NCBI GenBank assembly: GCA_035554115.1
Contig: DATMIW010000013.1
Coordinates: forward strand, 94,848-158,847
Length of the DNA: 64,000 nucleotides
From: CAXTSE01 sp035554115
GTDB lineage: Bacteria > Actinomycetota > Actinomycetes > Actinomycetales > Microbacteriaceae
Reading direction: 5' to 3'
Position 1 is the stretch's first letter. Every line of letters starts with the position of its first letter. The position numbers and the translations under genes were made by a program. The notes under the pieces are model-generated. The model was not told where the DNA came from. It saw only the letters and a list, made by a program, of their open reading frames with translations, and searched no databases. Positions 33,978 to 41,121 of this stretch are shown piece after piece.

Positions 33978-34077
33978 GACGCGCACAAGTCCCATCCACC
34001 GCCTGTTCATATACATGAGCGGTGCCGTGCACCTGCTGTCTCCATGGCCTTCATCGCTAGGCACTGGGATTCGAGCC

Positions 34078-34509
34078 ATGTCCGACGGGCCGAAGGTTGT
34101 CTACACGCGCATTGCCGCGGGTGACCCCGACCGTGCCCGGCGCTGGCTGGCAGCCGTCAGTCAGCTGCACCGTGTGGGCGACGAAGTCGCCATCCCCTGG
34201 CAGCGCCCCGACACTGGCGATGTCACCGTCTGGCACCTCGCCTCGCGCAACCATCGCACGCTCGCACGTGGTGCATGCCTCTACGGAAGCCGGGATGACG
34301 CCGTCGCCGCCGTCGGGCAGATCACCGCTTCTGCGCCCGAGCTTGTCGTGCGCCTGGTGGCGCGACGGCATCCCGGTTCGTATGGCTGGTACGCGACCCT
34401 CAACGGGAATGTCGCATTCACGGCCGCCCGCTGGTTCGACTCTGAGCGGTCCCGTCGCGAATCGATCGAGCTCGCGTTCGCCGCGATTGGGCGACTCTCC
34501 CACGTCTGA
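34078..34509 (+). CDS. YegP/DUF1508-like small protein (paralogue A)
   Basis: 143 residues starting MSDGPKVVYTRIAAG. Two internal repeats share a W-x-L/A, Asn, A-R/T, S-R pattern: VWHLASRNHRTLARGACLYG near residue 50 and YGWYATLNGNVAFTAARWFD near residue 100. Each is followed by a helix (DDAVAAVGQI; ESIELAFAAI). This resembles the tandem DUF1508 module of E. coli YegP, though divergently. A clear paralogue opens the pst operon at 48234. This copy converges on pstB, 9 bp away. Function unknown. Confidence 0.65.
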   Translation: MSDGPKVVYTRIAAGDPDRARRWLAAVSQLHRVGDEVAIPWQRPDTGDVTVWHLASRNHRTLARGACLYGSRDDAVAAVGQITASAPELVVRLVARRHPGSYGWYATLNGNVAFTAARWFDSERSRRESIELAFAAIGRLSHV

Positions 34510-34518
34510 AAGAACGCG

Positions 34519-35505
34519 TTACCCAAATCGCCCATTCACGTAATCGAAAGTGCGCGAATCGCTCGGGCTCTCGAACATGACACTGGTCTCGCCCTGCTCG
34601 ACGATTCCACCTGGCGTGCCCTGAGCCGCAAGAAAGAATGCGCAATTGTCGCTGACGCGATGCGCTTGCTGCATGTTGTGAGTCACGATGACGATGGTCA
34701 CCTCTTTGGCCAACTCCAGCATCGTCTCTTCGATCACACGGGTTGACGTGGGATCAAGCGCTGAACACGGCTCGTCCATCAGTAAGACGCGCGGGCGCAC
34801 AGCAAGCGAGCGGGCGATGCACAGACGCTGCTGTTGGCCACCCGAAAGGCCGCCACCCGGCTGACGGAGGCGGTCCCGCACCTCTTTCCACAAGCCCGCC
34901 TTGGTCAGACTCGACTCCACAAGCTGATCTTTTGCGTCACGCCCGACCCGCTTGCCCGTGAGGCGAAGGCCGGCAATGACGTTGTCATAGATCGACATCG
35001 CGGGAAAAGGATTGGGCTTCTGGAACACCATGCCGATATCACGGCGCGCGTCAGTGAGGCGTCGGGAAGGTCCGTAAATGTCGTCGCCATCAAGGAGCAC
35101 CTCGCCTGCCAATGACGCCGACGAGACCATCTCGTGCATCCGGTTGAGAATGCGAAGGAATGTGGACTTTCCGCACCCGGACGGGCCAATCAAAGCCGTG
35201 ATTCGGCCAGCCTCCATCGTCAATGACACCCGGTCAAGGACTTTTCGATCGCCGAACCAGGCTGAGATCGCTCGCGCGTCGAGAGTCGCGAGAGAGACGG
35301 GAGGAGGCGGAGATAGAGGAACTTCAGTCACAGCCTCTGGGGAGGTGAGAACCTCGGTCAGCACTCCGACCTCTGGCCGAAGTGCTACCCCGGACTCCGG
35401 ATCGATCACGACGGGCTCCATTGGTTCAGCCACGGCCACAGAGGTGTCCGTCAGCGCTGTGGCCCCTTCACCCGCTGTCGACTCATCGACCATGTTTTCG
35501 TTCAT
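34519..35505 (-). CDS. pstB: Phosphate ABC transporter ATP-binding protein with acidic N-terminal extension
   Basis: 328 residues against the usual ~255; the first ~70 are an Asp/Glu/Pro/Val-rich extension. The ATPase core has GPSGCGKSTFLRILNRMHE, Q-loop VFQKPNPFPAMSIYDNV (diagnostic for PstB), signature LSGGQQQRLCIARSLA and Walker B VLLMDEPCSALDP. It powers PstCA, here encoded ten kilobases upstream on the same strand. An AGGAGC Shine-Dalgarno precedes the start. It is the last gene of the operon, separated from pstA by surface-protein genes, which is not the standard pstSCAB order. Confidence 0.93.
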   Translation of the reverse strand: MNENMVDESTAGEGATALTDTSVAVAEPMEPVVIDPESGVALRPEVGVLTEVLTSPEAVTEVPLSPPPPVSLATLDARAISAWFGDRKVLDRVSLTMEAGRITALIGPSGCGKSTFLRILNRMHEMVSSASLAGEVLLDGDDIYGPSRRLTDARRDIGMVFQKPNPFPAMSIYDNVIAGLRLTGKRVGRDAKDQLVESSLTKAGLWKEVRDRLRQPGGGLSGGQQQRLCIARSLAVRPRVLLMDEPCSALDPTSTRVIEETMLELAKEVTIVIVTHNMQQAHRVSDNCAFFLAAQGTPGGIVEQGETSVMFESPSDSRTFDYVNGRFG

Positions 35506-35514
35506 CGGGTGCTC

Positions 35515-36504
35515 CTAAAGAAGGTTGGGTAGATTGGTCATGGCTGCGTTCGCCGTGAAAGCTCCGAGGCCAAGCAGTATTGGGATGGCAATCATCCAGG
35601 TCTGCCATACCCCCCACCGCCCGCGAACCCATCGCAATGCGATAGCCGCCGCGATCAACCATTGGAGCCAGAACAGCGTGGGAAACCACCCTGTGGAATC
35701 GGCAGCCATCGCGTCCTCAGAGGGGTCGAGAACGGCAGACGTAAAGACGGGCGCCGGCTTCTCATGAGCGTGACCCTTGAGCGACGCGTAAACATGCAGG
35801 GCGCCAGAGGGTGCCAATGCGGTGCCATCGGCCGTGATGAGCTCAAGTCGCCCCTCACCTTTCGACAATCGCTCCGGCAGCAGTTCGCCGTCGTGCCGAA
35901 TCCCGATCACCTCGTACTTGCTAGTTCCCTGACCTGTGACCACTTCGATGGTGTCGCCAGGGACGATCGCTCCGAGTCCGCCAAAGGGTCCTCCAAAGGT
36001 GGCCTGGCGTCCCATAATTACGCTCGTGCCTTCTTGGCCAGGAAATACAGTGTCACGACGGTGGCCCGGTGCCGCGATGAGATCTTCGGAACGCGTGCCC
36101 TGCACGACCACTTCGTCGATGCCGAGCTTCTTGATGGCGAGGTGCGCAATCGGGGTGCCATTCGGCACAAGGTCGCCATTGACGTCGAGCTGCCCGAGCG
36201 GAGTGGTCGCGAGCGCAAGTTCCGTGCGCAGTTCCTGGTACAACAACACTTGAGAGCGACTGTGCTGCAGGTTGCCGACGACGCTCACATGCGCGACAAG
36301 GCCGAGGAGCAGCGCTGAAACGAGCATCCAAATAACCCCGACCCACCAACGAATGTCTCTCGGTGTTGGACCAGGACGGCGCGCGGCGGGACCGGGGGGC
36401 GCTGCACGCAACCAGACGGGGAGCTTAGCTCCCGACGGCTCACCAATGGCGCGGTTCTGCGATCTCTTTACAGGCCGGTGAGTTTGGGGGGGCGTGATTG
36501 TCAC
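35515..36504 (-). CDS. Sortase-fold membrane protein lacking catalytic residues
   Basis: About 329 residues from GTG 36504 (GTGA overlap with the upstream stop). A Pro/Arg-rich N-terminus precedes a membrane helix (WWVGVIWMLVSALLLGLVAH), then a sortase-like barrel. SVIMGRQATFGGPFGGLGAI and VPGDTIEV align with the class C/E motif ...V-I-x-G-H-x-x-T-x-G-x-P-F. The catalytic His is replaced by Arg. The TLxTC cysteine is Ala in LELITADGT, and the following Arg is also absent. Two helices near the C-terminus end it. It is probably a structural or ligand-binding pseudo-sortase. Confidence 0.75.
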   Translation of the reverse strand: MTITPPQTHRPVKRSQNRAIGEPSGAKLPVWLRAAPPGPAARRPGPTPRDIRWWVGVIWMLVSALLLGLVAHVSVVGNLQHSRSQVLLYQELRTELALATTPLGQLDVNGDLVPNGTPIAHLAIKKLGIDEVVVQGTRSEDLIAAPGHRRDTVFPGQEGTSVIMGRQATFGGPFGGLGAIVPGDTIEVVTGQGTSKYEVIGIRHDGELLPERLSKGEGRLELITADGTALAPSGALHVYASLKGHAHEKPAPVFTSAVLDPSEDAMAADSTGWFPTLFWLQWLIAAAIALRWVRGRWGVWQTWMIAIPILLGLGAFTANAAMTNLPNLL

Positions 36505-37259
36505 GTTGCCGGCTCTCTTGGCACCACGACGCCGCCAAACCAGCCAGCGATCATCCGTCGAAAGTACAAAATGGTGATGACGGCGCCAAGAGTCAGCCCG
36601 GCGACCAGAGCAATCAACCATGCCCAAGGCGGCATGAAAGCTACCCCTGCAGCCGTGTTGTAACTCACCACGTCGAATGTCTCGTTGGTCACCCGATGGG
36701 ATGTCCAGCCCGTCGCCTCAGCGGTGTGTGTCCCCAGGCGAAGCGCCTTCGGGATCTTGAAACGAGCACGGAACTGTCCCGACGCATCCGCGGTGAAGCT
36801 CTCGACTACCAGAGGAGCTGAATACAGCACAACTTGCACTTTCTCGCCCGCCTGATATCCAGTGCCGGCCGCGATCATCCATTCACCCACGGCAAGACGC
36901 TTGTGATCGAGCTTGAGACCTTCAGCATGATGTCCTGGCACCTTGGGAGGAATCGGCGAACCGTCCGGGGCAGTTGGGAAGGGAGCGCCGCCCCCGTGGT
37001 TGCCATTTCCCTGGTTGCCATTGCCACCGTGATTTCCATTGTTGCCGTTGCCACCGGGATTACCGTTTCCGCCATCACCTGGGGTCGGTGAAGGGCTGCC
37101 AGTTCCGGGTATTACGACAGAAACGGAGGTGTTCGACGAAACAGGGGTCGGGGACGGGGTGGGGGTAGCGGCGAATGCTGCACTCCCCCACCCGTGGGTG
37201 AAGAGAACACATGACGCTACCGCCACAATCCACGTGGCCCGCCGAGCGCCGGAGATCAT
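36501..37259 (-). CDS. Secreted, Gly/Asn-rich, membrane-anchored surface protein
   Basis: 252 residues. A signal peptide (ends near AAFA) is followed by a Pro/Thr/Ser stretch and a low-complexity Gly-Asn-His region (GNGNPGGNGNNGNHGG). A beta-rich domain (about 115-205: RLAVGEWMIAAGTGYQAGE, ASGQFRARFKIPKALRLG) follows, resembling Ig-like carbohydrate or sortase-linked domains. A C-terminal helix (WAWLIALVAGLTLGAVITILY) ends it. Its start overlaps the DUF916 stop by 4 bases, and its stop overlaps the pseudo-sortase start. I do not recognise a named family. Confidence 0.7.
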   Translation of the reverse strand: MISGARRATWIVAVASCVLFTHGWGSAAFAATPTPSPTPVSSNTSVSVVIPGTGSPSPTPGDGGNGNPGGNGNNGNHGGNGNQGNGNHGGGAPFPTAPDGSPIPPKVPGHHAEGLKLDHKRLAVGEWMIAAGTGYQAGEKVQVVLYSAPLVVESFTADASGQFRARFKIPKALRLGTHTAEATGWTSHRVTNETFDVVSYNTAAGVAFMPPWAWLIALVAGLTLGAVITILYFRRMIAGWFGGVVVPREPAT

Positions 37260-38416
37260 CGAACTGCCACTTCGGAATCATCGCTCGTCGCCATTCGGCC
37301 TTCATCACGGGCTGCGGCGGTTGCCTCGTCTATCGCACGATAGAACTGCTCGCGCGTTCCGGAAACGTAGCGCCAAATGAGGTAGATGCCCGCGATGCCG
37401 ATAAGCACAAGGATCAGCAAGGTCCACGAAATAGCCACGCCCATCACCGTCGTGGCAGCAGGCCGATACTCGATCGCATCGCCTACTTCGACGGTGTCTG
37501 CCGACGGGGAGGTGGCCGGGGCTCCCTCGATTCCCGCGACACTCGTGCCGTCGGTGGCAGCGGATGGATCGGACGGCTTCAGCGTGATGGTCGACCAGGT
37601 GAGCAGCAACGCGACGATCGACGGCGCCTTTATATCGACATGTATGAATTGCCCGGGAAGTATGTTCGCGATCCGATCCGGTTTGACGCGACCAAGTGGA
37701 ATGCCAAATGGTCCGCTGATCTCAATCGCCTGACCGACGTCGACTCGTAAATTGCCGGTATTTCGCACCTCATAACTCAGGGTTATGTCGCCAGCCGCAA
37801 AGGGATTGAGAGAGGGATTGAAGGTGGCTACCGCGCCCTGCGCAGCAACTGATGCCTTGGTGGCTCCCGAAACTCGCAAGTAGAGGCGAGCCCCCACCCG
37901 TTGTTCGAGAGAAACTGCAGCGCCATTCTGGCGACCAGTAGTACGAACCGCCGCCACGATTCCCGCAACATGATCGCCAGGTGTTGCGTCAGAAGGCACC
38001 AACATGCTGAACGGCACAGTCGCCTGCTGTCCCGGCTGCAGGGTTATCTTGTCCTGGTCAAGGGTGATCCACGATCCCACATCAGTGGGCTTGGTGTCGT
38101 TTTTCAACAGGCCAAATGCGCCGGTGTTCGGGTCGTTCAAGGCATCGGTCGCATAGAGGGCGAAATTCGACGCGACGTTGCCCGAATTGACAACGACCAC
38201 GCTGTCGACAACCTGCGTACCCGGGTCGACGGCGTACTCAAAGGCGCGACGAATCCCCTCGGTGTTGGCGACCGGCTGAACGCTCCAGGTCACCTCATCG
38301 GCCGAGCTGGCCGCCGGGGACAACGGAGCCGCGCTTGCGGCGGCACCGGCCGCCAAAGGTGAAACGACGATAGCCAGTGCGGCAAGCACAACAAGGGGGG
38401 ACATGATTCGGGACAT
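37256..38416 (-). CDS. DUF916 / WxL-interacting surface protein with membrane anchor
   Basis: About 386 residues if started at MSRIMSPLVV (38416). No clear Shine-Dalgarno decides between this and ATG 38452 or 38404. A signal peptide is followed by a DUF916 domain (WSVQPVANTEGIRRAFEYAV, DPGTQVVDSVVVVNSG, ITLQPGQQATVPFSMLVP, TPGDHVAGIVAA). A second beta domain, LSYEVRNTGNLRVDVGQAIE, follows, then a C-terminal helix near residue 350 and a charged tail. In Firmicutes such proteins bind peptidoglycan and WxL proteins. The adjacent WxL-like gene fits that pairing. Confidence 0.8.
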   Translation of the reverse strand: MSRIMSPLVVLAALAIVVSPLAAGAAASAAPLSPAASSADEVTWSVQPVANTEGIRRAFEYAVDPGTQVVDSVVVVNSGNVASNFALYATDALNDPNTGAFGLLKNDTKPTDVGSWITLDQDKITLQPGQQATVPFSMLVPSDATPGDHVAGIVAAVRTTGRQNGAAVSLEQRVGARLYLRVSGATKASVAAQGAVATFNPSLNPFAAGDITLSYEVRNTGNLRVDVGQAIEISGPFGIPLGRVKPDRIANILPGQFIHVDIKAPSIVALLLTWSTITLKPSDPSAATDGTSVAGIEGAPATSPSADTVEVGDAIEYRPAATTVMGVAISWTLLILVLIGIAGIYLIWRYVSGTREQFYRAIDEATAAARDEGRMATSDDSEVAVR

Positions 38417-38513
38417 CGTGCAGAGCCAATCACTAGCTGACAAGCGGGGCATGAACGGTATGTGAACGCCGTGTGGACTGGATCGACACTCTCGCAGTCG
38501 AACCACGGCCGAA

Positions 38514-38548
38514 GCGGGCTCGGACCGAAGATCTCGGCCCGAGCCCGC
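38514..38548 (-). terminator. Intra-operon hairpin between WxL-like and DUF916 genes
   Basis: A 10-bp stem GCGGGCTCGG / CCGAGCCCGC with no T-run, 14 bp past the WxL-like stop. It may terminate in part or protect the upstream message. Confidence 0.6.
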
Positions 38549-38561
38549 CGGGTACTGCTGA

Positions 38562-39845
38562 CTAGATGAGGGTCAGCGTGAGGGTTGCGGAGTACGCACC
38601 CGCCGGGGTGTTGGCGGGGGCCTTCAGCAGCAGGACAGCCGACGCGTTGGTGATCGTGCCCGCCGCGTTGGGCGAACCGGTGGCCAGCGTGCGGATGACC
38701 TTCAGACCGTCGGTGCTTGTCGGAGCAGGAGCGATAACCGCACCGGCAGCCGAGCCAGCGGCGTCACCCGACACAGCGGGCGTCCAACCGAGGTACTTAC
38801 CGTCCAGCGTCTTGCTTCCCGCAGTGAAGTTGCCCACCTGGCCGGTGAGGCTCCACGCCGGGTAATCAAGCTGACGCGAGTCAGTCACGACCGAAGCCAG
38901 GTTGCCGCTCGCGTTGAGCGTGCCACCCGAAAGCGCCGCGGTACCCAGGGCAACCGTGGACGAGACACCGGTGAGCGTCAGCGTGCCGACACCCGTCGGG
39001 ATCGTGGCGGTGACGTTTGACGTAGCGGTGATGCCACCCACCTGCACGCTGGCCGGAGCCGACGTGGATCCCGAGTACGCGCCGTTAGACGGCTGGAACT
39101 GGGCGGTGTAGCTGTGTGCGCCGTCAGCAACGCCGGTGAGCGATGCGGAGGCAACACCCGAAGCAACCGGGACGGTTGCGACAGTGGTGGCGCCTTCTTT
39201 GAACACGACACTTCCGGCAGCTGCAGTAGCAGTCGCCGCGCCGTCCTTGACCGTCGCGGTCAGCGTAACCGTGGAGGCGCTGGCACCAGCCGTCAGGGAG
39301 GTGGTGGTGGTGATGGCGGGAGCGGCCGGCAGGCCCCATGCGCCGGTCGTGGCGTCATAGGTCATGTCGAGCTTCAGGTACGGGTCGTTCGCGTAGTCGG
39401 GAGCAGTTGACGATGCGAAGTAGTAGAACCGGAGCTCGAACGGTCCTGTAGCCAGCGGGGTGGTGATCTGGTTGAGGAGCTTGTTGCTCACGAAGTTGTT
39501 CGTGGGGCTGATCGAGCGGTCCATGTACGCCGGGTTGCCGTCGAGACCGTTAGTGCCGTAGGTCGATGCCATGGCCGTGGTGCGGCCATTCGCGATCGAT
39601 CCCATCTGCACGCCACCCTGGTAGACGAACGTTCCGCTGAGGGCGCGGTAGCCGACGGGGGCTCCCACGCTCGCCGCGATGCTGTCCAAGAACACGGTGT
39701 CGGTGTTGACGTTGCCGCTGGTCGGGCTGATGGTGATGGTGCCTGCGATTTGCGCGGCCTGAGCGGCCTGAGCGCCACCCAAAACTCCCGCAAGGACGGC
39801 GCCGGCCAAAGCCACAACGCCGAGCTTCTTCTTTACATTCATCAT
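38562..39845 (-). CDS. WxL-like secreted surface protein with Ig-like repeat
   Basis: About 427 residues from the third ATG (39845, MMNVKKKLGVVALA); two earlier ATGs are close. A signal peptide ends near AQA. A jelly-roll-like N-terminal region (about 40-190) is followed by an Ig-like repeat typical of bacterial big domains (TSLTAGASASTVTLTATVKD, then VADGAHSYTAQF). The last ~130 residues carry a WxL-type pattern: VTDSRQLDYPAWSLTGQVGN, TLDGKYLGW, and an end YSATLTLTLI where the second Trp is Leu. No anchor is visible. It is secreted and probably held by the DUF916 partner. Confidence 0.65.
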   Translation of the reverse strand: MMNVKKKLGVVALAGAVLAGVLGGAQAAQAAQIAGTITISPTSGNVNTDTVFLDSIAASVGAPVGYRALSGTFVYQGGVQMGSIANGRTTAMASTYGTNGLDGNPAYMDRSISPTNNFVSNKLLNQITTPLATGPFELRFYYFASSTAPDYANDPYLKLDMTYDATTGAWGLPAAPAITTTTSLTAGASASTVTLTATVKDGAATATAAAGSVVFKEGATTVATVPVASGVASASLTGVADGAHSYTAQFQPSNGAYSGSTSAPASVQVGGITATSNVTATIPTGVGTLTLTGVSSTVALGTAALSGGTLNASGNLASVVTDSRQLDYPAWSLTGQVGNFTAGSKTLDGKYLGWTPAVSGDAAGSAAGAVIAPAPTSTDGLKVIRTLATGSPNAAGTITNASAVLLLKAPANTPAGAYSATLTLTLI

Positions 39846-39882
39846 GATGTTCAGATCCATTTCTTTTCGATGGGGGATGCGA

Positions 39883-40995
39883 TTAGAAAGTGAAGGCTTG
39901 TGTGGCTGTGGTGCTACCGCAGGTCGATCCGATGGTTCCGAATCCGTACTGCTTGATGGTTGCCGATGCTGAGCACACCGACGAGGAGCTGCCCTTGAAG
40001 GCGGCCTGGAGGGCGAGGTCGGCAGCCGACGTACCGGTCAGACGCGGCGTAGAGACCACGTTGTAGACCAGACGGTTGACAGGGAACGCGGGGTTGAGTT
40101 CGATTCCGCCACCAGTCGACGGGATGTAGGGCTTCGCCGACCCGATGTTGCCGAGCACGATGTTGCCACGACGCTCGTCGACAAGCGTCGGGAGCGCAGC
40201 GTGGTTGCCCTGCTGAATGAACTGCGCGACCGAGAACGGAACGAGATCGCCCGGCTGCGTCACGAAGGTTCCGTTGTGCTCCTGAACGGTGCCGCCCAGG
40301 TCAGTCGCAACGCCGCCGCTGCTGATCTGCGCCTCGGTGAGACCGAGCTTGCTGATCCAGAAGGAGCGCGTGCCCGAGCCAGCCTGAGGAAGCAGTGGGC
40401 GGATGGTGACGGAGCTGAAGTCCGCGTCCACGTAGGTCGTGACGGTTCCGCGGTAGATGTTGCGCAGCGTGAACGGAGCCGGCGAGATGGTGTCCTGCGT
40501 GCTGCTGCCGAGAGCAACGTCACGTGGGAAGTCACTCGCTGCGCTGACAGCGTACGAGACCGCGTCGCGGGCGAACGGGATGAACGTCAGGTCCGTTCCG
40601 GGGAGCGATGCACTCGGAGCACTTGAGCTGCGCGCAAAGTCGATCTGCCCGGTGATGTCGACACCACCAGCGGCCGGCCAGGTGTGCGTGCCGCCAGGGT
40701 TGATCGACGCGCTGAGCGCCTTCTGTCCGTTGCCCGACCCGTTCGGTCGCGCGAAGGAGACACCACCGGAGCGAGTCTGGATGTTTGCCGAGCCTGTTGC
40801 GTCATAGGACCCGATGGTCGTCACGACAGTTCCCAGCCCGTTCACCAGGTTCTCGGTGGTGTCGGAACCGACGCCCGCGAGGGTCTTGAAGCCCGAAGGG
40901 TCGGCGAACGCCGGGGCAGCGCTTCCGAATGCCAGAGCTGCGGCAGCTGCCGCAGCGATCACGCCAAAACGCAGCGTGTTCTTCTTTGTAAGCAT
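39883..40995 (-). CDS. Secreted PstS-like substrate-binding protein, no anchor
   Basis: 370 residues from ATG 40995 (MLTKKNTLRFGVIAAA). A signal peptide ends near AFA. Phosphate-binding-type loops are GVGSDTTENLVNGL near the N-terminus and QAGSGTRSFWISKLG near residue 190. It has neither a lipobox Cys nor a membrane helix, so it should be released or bound non-covalently. It ends in QAFTF. It follows the anchored 889-residue protein and precedes the WxL-like protein, and it may be a structural surface subunit and not a transport receptor. Confidence 0.75.
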   Translation of the reverse strand: MLTKKNTLRFGVIAAAAAAALAFGSAAPAFADPSGFKTLAGVGSDTTENLVNGLGTVVTTIGSYDATGSANIQTRSGGVSFARPNGSGNGQKALSASINPGGTHTWPAAGGVDITGQIDFARSSSAPSASLPGTDLTFIPFARDAVSYAVSAASDFPRDVALGSSTQDTISPAPFTLRNIYRGTVTTYVDADFSSVTIRPLLPQAGSGTRSFWISKLGLTEAQISSGGVATDLGGTVQEHNGTFVTQPGDLVPFSVAQFIQQGNHAALPTLVDERRGNIVLGNIGSAKPYIPSTGGGIELNPAFPVNRLVYNVVSTPRLTGTSAADLALQAAFKGSSSSVCSASATIKQYGFGTIGSTCGSTTATQAFTF

Positions 40996-41040
40996 GTTTC
41001 CAGCCTTTGCTTGATAGATTTGCCCCTGCAATTCAGTCCT

Positions 41041-41085
41041 GTTGGACTAGCCCCTCATCGCATTTCACAGGTTCGATGGGGGGTT
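41041..41085 (-). terminator. Intra-operon hairpin upstream of secreted PstS-like gene
   Basis: On the minus strand CCCCCCATCG, ~13-base loop, CGATGAGGGG, in the 126-bp gap before the 370-residue protein. No T-run; possibly a processing or attenuation site. Confidence 0.5.
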
Positions 41086-41121
41086 TCCTTTCGGGCGGGG
41101 ACATGTGTCCGAAAGAAGTTC

